Shown: positions 46,720 to 61,239, counted from the first letter of the stretch. The stretch: DNA of 64,000 nucleotides from Branchiostoma floridae (GCF_000003815.2 NC_049992.1:20102648-20166647); one strand, 5' to 3'. Program-made: numbers and translations. Notes: generated from the sequence alone by a model not told the origin.

Positions 46720-48015
46720 CAAGCGACCATACACTGTTGAGCAACTTGCACTTCGCAAACTTGCAATACAACTTTTCAATATTTACAAATAAGTTATGGT
46801 CACGTAAAACAGAAGTTCCCATACGTAGTCGTCAGACATGAACTTTGTAATATGACATCACTACCCGACCAGGTAACGTTTTTCACCTGGCGTCAGGGCA
46901 TATTTTGACATGCTTTTTGGATAATCACGAGGGTTAACATATCGCAGCCTAGTGCAACTAACAAATGAAAGTCAGGGCCAGATCAATCCAACATCATTTT
47001 ATACATAAGACTATTAAAATTCTGATTATAAACTATGTTATATAAACGTACACTTTCTTCTCTGGGTCCAAAACAGTTGCCCCGGTACAAAGTGTTAAAA
47101 ATGCTTAGTTCCATTTTAAAGTTGTAAAATTATATGTTTAAACTATATGTATATACATATAGTGTATTGCCATACGGATTTTGGAAAATTAGCGTTAAAG
47201 TGGGGATAAAACGTAAGTCAATACAATTATTTGCACAGTTATATATGTGGAAGGTTGTTTTATGGAAATTTTGCGCAGAAACAGACACAGACATTAGTAA
47301 CACAGACATAGCTCTCTTTTTAGTTGGCAATAATGTGTAACTTTTACACAGTCACTACCATAAGCATCTTTGTTTCACCTCACAAGCAAAGAACCACCCA
47401 CCAGTTTTTGCTAGCCAAAGATATATGAATATGAGAAGCAGTCTTGTGATAAGTCTGAAGAAAAGCTTGACATTTCACACTTTTATTTTTTTCTGTATGA
47501 GGAGACTAATTTTTGGAAAGGTAGGTATTTTGAGACAGGGCTTATTAGATTAGGTATTGCACATATCCGTACTAAGGGCCAACTCGCAAGTTCAGATAAT
47601 GATCTTAAAACCACATAAACTGGCCGAGAAGAATCCAAATATTTTGTAAAATATTTGAAATTACAATGGTGACGACGAGATGTAGACTTTACCTTACGTA
47701 ACTCAGAAGTATGATAACTATTCAGGTACCTAATATTTCATCTGCCTGATATGTATGAAAAAGGGCAAGTTCTTTGAGATATTGGTGGATGAGAAGGGTA
47801 TGCAAAATCCACAAATGCACTTTTTATTGTTACACAATCAAATGTGTCTGGTGATTAAGTACCCTTTGTTACGACAAGAACTTTATTTACTAAATTCCAT
47901 ATATACCGACAAGAAATTAAAAATACTTTGTATCTACATTCGATGTTCGGCATCCGCGAAATGTGATTCGTATGATGTAGAATTAATGATATGAGCTTTC
48001 AACATGGTTGCGGGT
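46720..48015. other. No gene seen
   Basis: AT-rich, only short chance ORFs. Confidence 0.5.
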
Positions 48016-49213
48016 CCAAGATTTTTTTTTTCTTTTATTCACAAATAACATTACAACACATCAACAAAATGATGAACCATCCAAATCATATATACAAAAG
48101 AGAAGTAACTTGTTATGTAAAACATAAATCAAACAGAAACTGATGCAGTATTTGTAACTAAAGTTCCCCACTTTCCATGGTGTTTTGCCATCTTCCCTCT
48201 CCTGTTGGCAATTTGGGCTTCAACCTTTTCAAAGAAATTGATGTAATTTATAAATGAATTAAAGTTAACTCTTTTAGTTTCTCTGCATTTGTAAATGTAC
48301 ATTTTAGCCAATAAGATAGTCAGATTTCCAATTATAGAGGCCCCTTGATTGAGGTTACCAAAAATGATATTAAAAGGATAAATGTTTGGCCTATTTTTTC
48401 AGAAAACCAGGTTTTAACTTTTTCCCAAAATTTAATTACTTGGGGGCAGTCCCAGAAGTCTCCTCCTCCGTCTGACAAAGTGAGCACAAAGGGCTGTTTA
48501 CACATTTCCAAATATATAATAATCTAGTGGTAGGTAAGAATTTATGAAGGATTTTGTATTGGAAGAATCTAGTTACAGGGTCAATGGTACAAAAAGCTAC
48601 AGAAGTATATACTGTTTTCCATGGAATAGGGGTATCAAAGAGGAACAGACATGCCATTTGTAAATTTTGTGGTATATCAATCAATTTTTCAGATACAAGA
48701 AAATGTTTGTATAAATCCTTATTAATCTTAATTCTCAATAACCATTCACTACTATGTTGTTGGGGTCTACAAACTAGTGTGGGAGTAACTCCTATGAGAG
48801 TAGATTTCCATTTTTTTGGTATTGCAGTAAGTAACAAAATTGTTACATACTGGACCATATGTATAACACAATTCATTTTAGGACATTATTGTACCATCAA
48901 TATTCAAAAGATCATTAACAAATATAATATGTCTATTAACAAAAGAATTAAAGATAATAGGCTTTCCTCCAACTTGTATATTTGAGTTCATCCATAAAAC
49001 TTGTTGCCTGATCTCGTCAGGGGTTACAGGAGGTTTGTATTGATAGCTGTACCAAGCTTGAAAGATTTCAGATAAGAAAGGACTTAGTGTGAGGTCTTGT
49101 GCAGAGTTTAACTGATAAAAGGAAACAATACACTGTCAATACAGGGATGAGTATGTAGTATACAAGCTGTAAACCAGTCTGGGTTAAAAAACAGTTTGGG
49201 TACCCAGGATGCT

Positions 49214-50185
49214 TTAACCCTCAAGCACCCGACCTTTTTTTGCGACTAAAATGACCGAGTGGGGTCCAAACGGACCCCAAAATGTTTTGTTCATAAAATC
49301 TCAGTACCATTTTTTATCGGCGATCATTGTATATACATTGCTTCGTCAATGTAAGAGGAAGATTTTCAGATGTTAAGGTGTTGCTAATTCCAACTCATTA
49401 TCATATTTTATGCAAAAGTTCAGAAGGACGACGTTTTGCACTAAACCTATTCCGACCATAGAGAGGAATTTTGAGGCCCTCAGCAACATTTATGTCGCAT
49501 AACTCATGAACGGCTAGAGCTAAAGCTACGAAACTTGGTAATTGATCACAAAATATTGTTTGCAATAGTTTTTGGTCAATAAAGTAAGTTTATCATTTTG
49601 GGGGGCAACCATATTCTAACAGGCATATTTTTGCCAAAATTTGACAATTTCAATTTAAACAAGGTTTTCTTGGTAAACTACACCTGTTTTCTGACAACAA
49701 TTAAATTCTATGAAATTCAATGTAATTTTTATGACTTAAAATTATAAATATATGCTAATTTCATGACGTCGTTGGTCAAAATCCAAGATGGCCGCCCTGA
49801 TTAGGCAAATGACGTCATAATGTCGTCACGTTACATGTTGATGGCACAGAAATTTTTGTGATGATTTAGGTTTACATTTTTATTATTGTCTGAAAGTTTG
49901 GTAGTCATACTGTAAGTGGTTGAGGAGTTACCCTCCAAAGTTTGTTTTAAAAACTGCACATTTTTGCTGGGGTCCGTTTGGACCCCAGAGTGACTGGACA
50001 CAAACTTTCTTTATAATTTCCACATTATTGTACCAATCTTTGCGAAAACTTAGGAGAAGGTTTAAGACATATTGACTGACAAAGTCACGGAAGGATTTTT
50101 TTCTTCAGATCAAAAATGTTCAAATGGCACTTAAAAATGTATGCCTGGGGTCCAAATGGACCCCACTCGGGTGTTTGAGGGTTAA
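49214..50185 (+). mobile_element. TTAA inverted-repeat element (diverged member) in the L1-type LINE
   Basis: Ends TTAACCCTCAAGCACCCGA and TCGGGTGTTTGAGGGTTAA. Interior matches the other TTAA/CCCT copies: CCAAGATGGCCGCC (49782-49795) and TGACGTCA (49810-49817). Three GGGGTCC...GGACCCC palindromes lie near the ends. The LINE frame is exactly continuous across one TTAA when it is removed. Confidence 0.85.
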
Positions 50186-51035
50186 GTGTCAGTGTGTGGG
50201 CATAGAGATTGACAAGGTTCAGACCACCATTTTCCACAGAGTTGTACAGAGTTTTTCTCCCCACCCTTTCAGGACCACCATTCCAGATGAAAGAAAAAAA
50301 AAAAAGTTCTCAAAGTGTTCAAAGAAGTGTTTGTCCGGCAATGGTAAGGTCTGAAAAAGGTAGGTGAATTGAGGGACGAGCAAGGAATCGATAATTTTAA
50401 TTTTTCCAGATAATGACAGTTTTTTCCCCTTCCATGGGAATAGAAGTTTGTCTATTTCGGCTAAGCGAGGGTCAAAATTTTTTGTCACAATATTGGTTAA
50501 GTCTACAGGAATATATATACCTAATATCTCTATACCTCCATCTACCCACTTAATAGGATGACCTGAGGGTAATACAAAATTTGTGTTTTTCAAAGTTCCT
50601 ATCCTTAAAACATTGCATTTATCAAAATTCAATAGAAGGCCAGATATATGAGAAAAGGAATCAAAATCTTCCAGAAGTCCATAAAAGGAAGAAATATTAG
50701 GGGTGAAGGGAAAATTGGAATCATCTGCATACTGAGAGATTTTTGAGGTTCTTCCTTTGACAGATAATCCGGATATATCATGATTCCGACGAATCTTAAT
50801 TGCTAACATTTCGATTGCGATTATAAATAAATAGGGGCTGAGGGGGCATCCTTGTCTTACTCCACGGTGTAAGGTAAAAGGACTAGATATATAACCATTA
50901 TTGATAACTGAACTTGTTATGTTACTATATAAAACTCTAACCCAGGCAATAAACTGTGGTCCAAAATTAAAGAATTCAAGTGATTTTATAATAAAATCCC
51001 ACCTTATGGTATCAAAAGCTTTTTTTGTAATCAGA

Positions 51036-53541
51036 AACAAGCGTTCGCAGAACTCAACCTTCGTGAAATGGGCTAGGGTGTGGTGGTTGGAGGATGTTTT
51101 TTTATAGACATCTCAGGGGCTAGCCTTTTAGAAAATGATACGTTCGATTGGCAGAAATTCTCGGAATTCTTTCGCGGCTATGTAACGTTAGATGTATTAT
51201 CCATTTGAAGAGGAATAGTTTGCGTTGACAGATTGTCATGGTATTTGGAATGCAGATAGCTTTTGTCATGGGCCGTGAGCGAGCGAGTGAGATAGTTTTG
51301 GAGATGCCTTACATAATCAATTTTTATCATGCAATTCAGGGGCTAATTTGCATAAATAATGAGGACAGTTTATATTAATAATAATAACTAGGTGTATTTT
51401 GCCAGCCAGTAGGTACCCAAATCATACGCCTACTTGATTTCATAATAGCAGATACTCAAAGATAAGACACATTAGTCAATTCCAAGTCACCATGAGGATT
51501 TTAGGTGATATTTGTAATAAGTCTGAATTATGTTGAATAAAAAAATAACGAAGCCACAATAATTGACTTTTTTTTTAAATTGACTAAGAAAATATTCATC
51601 TATTTGAATTCATTTAAAAAGTGTAGAAACATTTTGAAAGTAACTGTACAAAATATTTTTTAGAATAATTGTGAAATCTCTGTGTGATTCTTTCACATTT
51701 AAACTTTGCCAAATGATAAAATTAGTTTATTGCCCCCATAAAAGTAAGCCCTGTTGTTGCCTCTGTATATTTTTAGATTTCACTGCTGGGCTGGTGGATC
51801 CTTTGTGGTGGGCCATTGTTGCATTGACACCCAACCATACTTTGCAAGGATGTTTGAATTGCTATCTTCCCAGCCCACTGACCCATTTAAAAATGTTACA
51901 AAAAATGGTAGAAAATGGTAAATAATGGTATAATGCTGTTATCATTATTTAGAAACCATTAGAAGTGTCTAATTCCACACCATGAATAGTTCCAAAGTTT
52001 TACAGGACTGGGGAAATACTTATAAAATTGAAATAATGTTAAAAATATTTCCAAAGTATTAAATGTCGATTCTAGACATATAATCACAAAACTTTAAAAT
52101 CAATTCTAAACAATGACAGCAAACATCCGCAGTACGATGGATTGGAATGGACTCTAACTAACAAAGAGAGAAATATTAGCCTAACCGAGTTGTGTACTAG
52201 TATGTCCGATTGGTAAAAATTCCCGGAATTGACAGCAAGTTTTCCGCGCGTACGAAAATCGAATCATCCCTTTAGATGGTAATAACAAGGGAAGGGTTGA
52301 CGGATCAATATTGTCAATATTGACGACTTGACACATTGTAAGGACGTTTCTACAAAGTGATATTATAAATTATAGTTTTCTTTGTACAGCCCCCTTTACA
52401 GATCATTATTGCCGACTTGTTGCTTGCAACAATGATGATGTAGCATTCTTTGTTGTACAATACAGTCCACTACATTGTGCATCCTCTATTTACAATCCCT
52501 ATAAACAATCTCATCATTGACTACAAGTTACTGTGAAAAACAAACCCTGCTTTGTTCAACAATGCATTGTACCGGTAGTAACTGTTACATGTACAACCAT
52601 TTTAAAACGTATAATATAGGCCCCTGTAAGCAATATCATCATTGCCCTTATTCATTGCCCTTAATCTACAGATTATCAAATCTTATAGGAAACGTTTACA
52701 CCCCATCATGTATAATGCACTGTCCCTATAGTACCATTGCCGTGTAATTGTCTGGTATATATAAGTCGTGCTTTCCTCTATTGCGCAACTATGACCTTTG
52801 GGGTCACTTCCTGTGGGGACGCGGCCCNNNNNNNNNNNNNNNNNNNNNNNNNNNNNNNNNNNNNNNNNNNNNNNNNNNNNNNNNNNNNNNNNNNNNNNNN
52901 NNNNNNNNNNNNNNNNNNNNNNNNNNNACGCAGGATGACGTAACTCCTAAATATAAACCACCATTGCGTAATAGCCACACTTAGCACATTACACGGTATT
53001 TTTCAAGTACAAACATCCCCTGTAAAACCGTCAAAAGCCACTAGACAAAAAAACGCCTCGTACGTTTCTTCTCCTTCTCAAGAGCTACTCACATACCAAA
53101 TATCAGATCAATCTGTGTTGGCGTGAAGGAGCTGGACTGTTCACAGACACAGAGTGTTGAAGGTTTCTGCACATACCTATTGTATTATGCAAATTACCAC
53201 CTAATTTGCATAACAAGCATATAAGTATGTACATCATAACGTAAGCTATCTGCATACCTACATTCATTAACATCCATCAACCCCTTCTCGCATTATTCCT
53301 TCTCAAAACCTAAAACAAGAATTACTTTCACCGCCCCTGCGAAAACCCTAGGGGGCCAAAACTTATACACCTTTTTATGCTTTTACACAGCTACCTACCA
53401 CTTAAAAACCATCACCCAAACAAGTCCCAAACAAAAAATAGCAAAACCGGAAGTTCCGCTGCCATACCATAACACGCCGCTAGAGCGTCCTGCCGTAACG
53501 CAATTCCTGCCATGCCTTCGTCATGTCTAATCCTACCCACA
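51036..53541. mobile_element. 2.5-kb non-coding element, copy 1, inserted in the LINE RT
   Basis: Colinear with 58890-61232 from AACAAGCGTTCG to ATCCTACCCACAT, with small indels (about 70 bases near 52470 are only in this copy). No ORF over 84 codons and no clear terminal repeats. Contains a 100-N gap. Class unknown. Confidence 0.75.
52828..52927. other. Assembly gap (100 N, probably about 20-30 bases in reality)
   Basis: The other copy has only ATGCACAACTCCAGCCC plus a few bases between the same flanks (about 60600-60620). Confidence 0.8.
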
Positions 53542-55983
53542 TGATAATATCCGTCTTATATTGTCCCCGATGAATCGCCCCTTTACAAATCCTGTCTGGT
53601 CTTTGTGAATGATATCAGTTATAACTATTTTGACTCTAAGGGCTAAGCATTTTGAAATAATCCTTACATCACAACACAACAATGTTAAAGGCCTCCAATT
53701 ATCTAAAATTGTGGGATATTTATGTTGACCTTCTTTCCCTTCCTTTAACAATAAAGAGATAAGGCCTTGCTTTTGGTAATTGGACAAATAACCTTTAGAA
53801 AGTGAGAAATTGAAACAATTTGACATGGGGGTTTTAAATACCAAATATAAATGTTTATAAACTTCAACTGGGATACCATCTAGCCCAGGAGATTTAGAAT
53901 TTGAGAAAGTATTGATGGCTTTTTGTAGTTCTTCATCTGTGATATGACCTTCACATAACAGTTGCTGTTCATTGGACAGTTTTTTATTATATTGTGCTGG
54001 GAAAAAGAGCTCTATGTTTTCTGGGGATAGGGGAATTGGGGGCTCTTCGAAAGAGTATAGAGAAGAATAGAATTCCGACTGTTTTTCTAAAATTTCTTGG
54101 GGATTACTGGTAAAGACATTATCAGATATTTTCAGTTTCTGCATGTTTTTCCTAGTGTAATTTCTATGTGCCAATTTCAAAAAGTATTGTGTACATCTAT
54201 CCCCCCACTCCATCCAACGAGCTCTTGAAATTACTATAAAACCTTTAGCCCGTTGGTTATAAAGTAATTCTAATTGTTTTTGTTTTCCATCTAAGTCATC
54301 TAAAATAGATTCAGAGGGGGATGGCATATTATCAATTTGGCTTTGTAATCTATTTTTATCATCTGTTAGTTTTTTTTTTCCCTAGCTGAATATTGTTTGT
54401 TTTTCCAACTACTCAATTTAATACAATGTCCCCTGAAAAAGCATTTTGCAGTATCCCATACCATATGGGGGTCTGCTGTTCCATGATTTATACTAAAAAA
54501 TTCATTCATAATCTTAACAGTATTATGCTGAAAAGAGCTATCATCTAGTAGAGACAGATTAAATTTCCAATATCCCTTCCCCCTAGGAAACTGTGCAATA
54601 ACAAAAGCTAAGGCTATAAGGTTATGATCAGGTCTAAATTAATCGGATATGACACATTTGTTTACTCTATTAATGAAGGAAAAACTAGTCAGGAAATAAT
54701 CAATTCTGCTGGCCTGTCTGCGGCGGCACCATGTGTAACGAACTGTTGTCGGATTTCTGAATCTCCAAATATCATGTAAGTCGAATTTACTCTTGAATTC
54801 CGAAATGGCTTCATAAGCTTTGGGGTGATAAGTACAATTGGTAGAAAATCTGTCCAATTAGGGGTTTTGTACAGTGTTGAAATCTCCAGTAATAATAAGA
54901 TTTTCAGTACTGTCAGCAAAAGTGTCTAGTTCCATAGATAAATTCAAGAAAAATTCAGGTTTATCATCATTAGGAGCATAAATATTCACAATACATAATC
55001 TAAAATCATCTATGGACAATTCAACAATAATCCATCTACCATTAACATCAAGCTCTGTTAGGTGGACATGGGGGTTAATGTTATCTTTAAATAGCATGGC
55101 TGTACCCCTTTGATTGGAGGTTCCGTGACAGAAAATCATGGTACTTCCCCACTCACTTTGCCATCTCTCTTCTACAGGAATGAGTTTCTTGTAAGCAAAT
55201 AATATGGCAGGGCTTGTCTCTTAACCAAGTAAATAACTCCCTTCGCTTAACAGAATCACAAAGGCCGTTACAATTATAACTTGAGATTTGTAATTCTACC
55301 TGAGTCATGTCTTCTGGGACTGGTCACGCAGGGTGGGGAAGATGGCGAAGATGTTGTAGTATTCTAAAGTATGAAGGCATGGGGGAAATTCATCTGGGCA
55401 AGATGGGGATGATGAAATCATAACATCTGTACTAACAAAAAGGAACAAAACTGAACAAACGTCAACAAATGTCAGATAAAGTACAACTGGATGGTTCACA
55501 GTAACATAGATACACAGGATCTGAATAGCCCTGTGCTTCTTGTCATTTGGCAGCATAGTTTACATGAGGCACTTTGTGGGTGCCATAAGTCTTATTATTA
55601 ATTGTAATATTCCGCAAGAGACAATAGATAATAATAGGCATGAGCAAAGTCAAATCAGAGAGCTCCTAAATTTATAATCACTTCACTTATCAAAGCAAGC
55701 ATCAACATAAGAAATTGTTTAACAACAACAACAAAGGAAACGAATTATAACTGTAACAGAATACAAGATAATGGGCCAAAAAGGCATTCATAGTGACTCA
55801 TTGTTCAGAAATAACATAAATATCTGTTCAAACGGAAAATGACAAAAACATAATGGAAATCAATATAGTACAAAATAATAAGCAAGGAGATAGGGAGCTC
55901 TATCTATCCGTATAAATATTACATTATCTTGGAAATAATTACAGAAAAAGCTTTTCTGTGTCCTTAAGTCATTTTAATACACA

Positions 55984-56228
55984 TCATTTGAGAGAATGCA
56001 TCCATTTCAGATACCTCAAACACAATTACAATAATGCACTCACATTTGAGAGAATGCATCCATTTCAGACATATCACATACGGTTTCAATGATACACTCA
56101 CATTTGAGAGATTGCATCCATTTCAGATACATCAAATACAGTTACAATAATACACTCACATTCGAGAGAATGCATCCGTTTCAGACATAATATCAATTAC
56201 AATTACAATAATACGATCACATTTCTGA
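55984..56228. repeat. 58-bp tandem repeat, four copies, upstream of the L1-type LINE
   Basis: GAGAGA.TGCATCC starts at 55990, 56048, 56106 and 56164. It lies 5' of the LINE start codon and could be its 5' UTR. Confidence 0.8.
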
Positions 56229-56229
56229 A

Positions 56230-58885
56230 GTACCATAACCATTCAAAATAGTTAGGATTCCTGAGTCACGATGTCATTCAGAAAAAAAAAACAACATTTG
56301 CATCATTGGGTTTCACATGGGATATTCGAAAAGGTACATAAACCATTTTTAGATGTTTTTAAGTGTTCAACCATATCAAGACTTAGTTCATGGGAAAAAA
56401 GAATGTCATTCAGCTTCTCTGTTGTAATTTGCAAACGGGTTAATGTCCGGGAACCACATAATGTAATCGTTTAGTTTTATCTTACCTGTCATTTTGGTAT
56501 CTTTTTGGTGTAATATCACGAAGATATAGAATTTCATAAAGTTGATTTCATTGGCTAGAACCGTCTGAATAGGTGATTCCTTTATACTGAAAGTATAAAA
56601 CGAAAAGTTAAGACTTCTGTTGTATTGGAAACCGCATTGACGTCAAATTAACGTGATAAAACGACATCAGATGTCCACCGTCTTTGATCTCGAACTAAAA
56701 TTTATTATAATCTTTTGTTAATTGTTAACTTGCTAAATTGTTAACTTAATTGTGCATACTAGTATCATACTTCTTTACGAGATCACACTTTGAAGATTTT
56801 CAGAGACTATAAGATATTATGTAAATATTTAAAGTAACATCTGTGAACGTAAATGCTTTGTGACTAGACAAGGTAGTGACACGTTTAGCCCCGCCTGATT
56901 GTACAGCTTTTTCCTTATTATCCTATATTGTTTAATTAGTAGAATGTTATTTTCCTATACTGTGTAATTAGTAGAATTGTAAGATATATTATGTATTCTT
57001 TCTCTTATCGTTGTTGTAGTCTATTGTTCACCCTAAAATACAAACGTAACTGCGATTTTTTGTCTTGTGAATAAAGCTTCTTCATCTGTAACTGGCGTTA
57101 TCAAAACTAACTGCCGCAGCATAGTGTGGGCAAGTCAATATTGCCATGGGACAGGAGTTGAATGCCAGGCGGTGTGAGAAGTCGGTGTTAATAAATCAAT
57201 GGTTGTGTGAAAAAGTCTTTGTTCTCGTATTACTGTATATGAAAAACACTGTCCAGTTTTATAAAATCTAATAAATCAATGGTTGTGTGAAAAAAAGTCT
57301 CTTTATTTAGTCCAGTTTTGTAACAGAGATACATTTCCACATTTAAGTTCCATTCTTAAATAAGAAATCATCTAGTATAGATTTCACTAAAAAAAACAAT
57401 TTGTTATAGTACAAGAATTTTGGCAACGTTTAAAATTGCTAAACATGAATTGTATCCTTTCTTCTTATTGACTGACTATGTATGTTTTAATACTAAAATA
57501 GAATTTCATAATATTGGTCAGGTTTGCGAGTCCTTTGAGTATAGGATATAAAATTTCGATTCAAAGCAAATTCAGGAACATACATATTAAAAGATGAACT
57601 GCCTCTAGCATAGGTATAGATAACGTGAATTTTTATAAAATTGTCAGTATTTTTCTATATTAATAATTTTGTTCTAAGGATAAAATGGTTTATTCCATTA
57701 TGCCTGGGAGGCTTTCAGATATAATCGTACATTTGGGATTTTGATTAAGATTCAGAGAAACCTGTAGGCCACAAAGTGCAAAATTCTCCTAAAGGACTGA
57801 AACAAATGGAACACAACAGAGCGGCTTCACCTTGGTGCTGAATAACATTCACACAATAAAAGATGTGGCAATTGATATCTAGTGGAATTTCAAAATTAAA
57901 ACAGTTTGTCCTATTGATGAAAAACACAATTTAGCCGCATGTTCTTGGTACTGGACAACATTAACACAATAAAACATGTTTTCAATGATATAAAATGGCA
58001 TTTTCACCTTATCAACAGAGTTTGCCAATGTGTTGAACAATTGTCATATAACAAAATACTCTTTTCTTTTCTTAGGTTGACCAAAATCCACACAATTGGA
58101 TAATTAATAGCATTTAAACAAAGTAAAGACGTATTATTCGTGCTAAACAACCTTAATGCAATCAGATTTTCTACTTTTTTGCGAATATCCACACAATCAA
58201 AAAGTTGAATGTAATGTATTATTAGTATTTTCACAATAAAACAGTTATTGAACAATAATCATACACGTCTGTCTTTTATTGTCAACAGCGTTAAGACGAT
58301 TGTTGCTATGGTTACAGATATTTATTGTAGAGTCTGGAAGAATGGCTTTTGTAAAAAAATATATATATAAAAACATATTTTCTTATATCGAAATACGCCA
58401 GCCGAGGGTTGTTATTAAAACATTCATATCTATGAAGACAACGAACCTGACTGTGAAACACATTCTATTCCTGTGTTACTTCCATATCACCCTAACTCTT
58501 GTTGTTAAACTCAACCATAATATTCTTGAGTTACAGTGCAGCAGACTCTGCACTTATAGTCATTTCTGAGCTAGCCTTTGTCAAAAAGTAACTTGTGCAC
58601 TTATTATAAAATCTTAAAAATACTCTGCAAGTGAGACCTTTTCTTCGTTCGAACTCTACATTTTTTTTCAAAACCATTTTTATTGTACTTTCTGAGAACC
58701 GCCAACCTTCGATCGAGAAAACGCTGAATATGTGAAGAAATATTGTGATGAGTCTGAAGCATCGTTGTTACTATGTAAGACTTCACAGTTGAGTTTTCCG
58801 GAATAGTAGGTATGTTGGCATTTCGCTTTTGACATAAAGGATCCCGCAAATCTCTTGTTAGCTACGGCCAAGTTACAAATTTAGA
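56230..58885. other. No gene seen; weak internal repeats
   Basis: 57840-58250 holds several loose copies of ACATT.ACACAATAAAA (spacing near 118 bases at best). No supported coding region. Confidence 0.45.
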
Positions 58886-58889
58886 AATT

Positions 58890-61232
58890 AACAAGCGTTC
58901 GTAGAACTCAACCTTCGTGAAATGGGCTAGGGTGTGGTGGTTGGAGGGTGTTTGTTATAGACATCTCAGGAGCTAGCCTTACAGAAAATGATACGTTCGA
59001 TTGGCAAAATTCTCGGAATTCTACAACTTTTTTCGCGCCTATGTAGCTGTATCATTCCTTTGAAGTGGAATAGTTTGCGTTGACAGATTGTCATGGTATT
59101 TGGAATGCAGATAGCTTTTGTCATGGGCCGTGAGCGAGCGAGTGAGATAGCTTTGGAGATGCCTTACATAATCAATTTCATCATGCAGATCAGGGACTAA
59201 TTTGCATAAATAATGAGGACAGTTTATATTAATAATAATAACTAGGTGTATTTTGCCAGCCAGTAGGTACCCAAATTATACGCCTACTTCATTTCATAAT
59301 AGCAGATACTCAAAGATAAGACACATTAGTCAATTCCAAGTCACCATGAGGGTTTTAGGTGATATTTGTAATAAGTCTGAATTATGTTGAATAAAAGAAT
59401 ATCTAAGCCACAATAATTGATTTTTTTAAAAATTGACTAAGAAAATATTCATCTATTTGAATTTATTTGAATAGTTTAGAAACATTTTGAAAGTAACTGT
59501 ACAAAATATTTTTTAGAATAATTGTAAAACCTCTGTGTGATTCTTTCACATTTAAACTTTGCCAAATGGTAAGATTAGTTTATTGCCCCCATAAAAGTAA
59601 GCCCTGTTGTTGCCTCTGTATATTTTTAGATTTCACTGCTGGGCACTGCAGGATCCTTTGTGGTGGGTCATTGTTGCATTGACACCCAACCATACTTTGC
59701 AAGGATGTGTGAATTGCTATCTTTCCAGCTCACTGACCCATCAACAAAATGTTACAAAAAATGGTAGAAAATGGTAAATAATGGTAGAATGCTGTTATCA
59801 TTTTCTAGAAACCATTAGAAGTATCTAATTCCACACCATGAATATTTCCAAATTTTACAGGACCGGGGAAATATTTATACAATTGAAATAATTTTAAAAA
59901 TATTTCTGAAGTATCAAATGTCGATTCTAGACATTTAACTACAAAACTTTAAAATCAATTCTAAACAATGACAACAAACATCCGCACGATGATTTGGAAT
60001 GGACTCAAAGAGAGAAATATTAGCCTAACTGAGTTGTGTACTAGTATGTCCGATTGGTAAAAATTGACAGCAAGTTTTCCGCGCGTACGCAATCGAATCA
60101 TCACTTTAGATAGGAATAACAAGAGAAGGGTTGACGGATCAATATTGTCAATATTGACGACTTGATACATTGCATGGACGTTTCTACAAAGTGATATTAT
60201 AAATTATAGTTTTTCTTTGTACATCCCCCTTTACAGATCATTATTGCCGACTTGTTGCTTGCAACAATGATGATGTAGCATTCTTTGTTACATTCAAAGT
60301 TACTGTGAAAAACAAACCCTGCTTTGTTCAACAATGTATTGTACCGGTAGTAACTGTTACATGTACAACCCTTTTAAAGCGTATAATATAGGCCCCTGTA
60401 AACAATATCATCATTGCCCTTATTCATTGCCCTTAATCTACAGATTGTCAAATCTTATAGGAAACATTTACACCCCATCGTGTATAATGTACTGTCCCTA
60501 TAGTACCATTTTCTTGTAATCGTCTGGTATATATAAGTCGTGCTGTCCTCTATTGCGCAACTATGACCTTTTGGGGTCACTTCCTGTGGGGACGGGGCCC
60601 ATGCACAACTCCAGCCCACGCAGAATGACGTAACTCCTAACTATAAACCACTATTGCGCAATCGTCACACTTAGCACACTACACAGTATTTTTCAAGTAC
60701 AAACATCCCCTGCAAAACCGTCAAAAGCCACTAGTAAAAAAAAACCGCCTCGTACGTTTCTTCTCCTTCTCAAGGGCTACCCACATACCAAATATCAGAT
60801 CAATCTGTCTTGGCGTGAAGGAGCTGGACTGTTCACAGACACAGGGTGTCGAAGGTTTCTACATATACCTATTGTATTTTGCAAATTACCACCTAATTTT
60901 CATAACAAGCATACAATTATGTACATCATTACGTAAGCTATCTGCATACCTACAGTCATTAACATCCATCAACCCCTTCTCGCATTATTCCTTCTCAAAA
61001 CCTAAAACAAGAATTACTTTCACCGCCCCTGCGAAACCCCTGGTGGCCAAAACTTACACACCTTACTATGCTTTTACACAGCTACCTACCACTTAAAAAT
61101 CATCACCCAAACAAGTCCCAAACAAAAAATAGCAAAACCGGAAGTTCCGCGGCAGTACCATAACACGCCACTAGAGCGCCCTGTCGTAACGCAATTCCTG
61201 CAATTCCTTTGTCATGTCTAATCCTACCCACA
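58890..61232. mobile_element. 2.3-kb non-coding element, copy 2
   Basis: Same sequence as 51036-53541 at high identity by eye. It may extend beyond 61232, where the first copy stops. Ends in the ACATACCAAATATCA repeat core. Confidence 0.75.
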
Positions 61233-61239
61233 TACCAAA

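Larger units (their letters stand above)
48022..55308 (-). mobile_element. L1/Tx1-type LINE with poly(A) tail, split by two insertions
   Basis: Reading down from ATG 55308: endonuclease (SYNCNGLCDSVKRRELF, CLQETHS, LIITGDFNTVQNP, then a SRIDYFLTS end), linker (RWMEWGDRCTQYFLKLAHRN), RT (NSKSPGLDGIPVEVYKHL, DNWRPLTLLCCD, DQTGFVKGRFIGDNIRR; then after an insertion ITKKAFDTIRWDF, GVRQGCPLSPYLF, SQYADDSNF) and C-terminus (QYKILHKFLPTTRLLYIWKC, SPLCSLCQTEEET). AATAAA and about 10 A follow at 48041-48022. Stops occur at several points. Insertions: 51036-53541 and 49214-50185. Confidence 0.85.
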
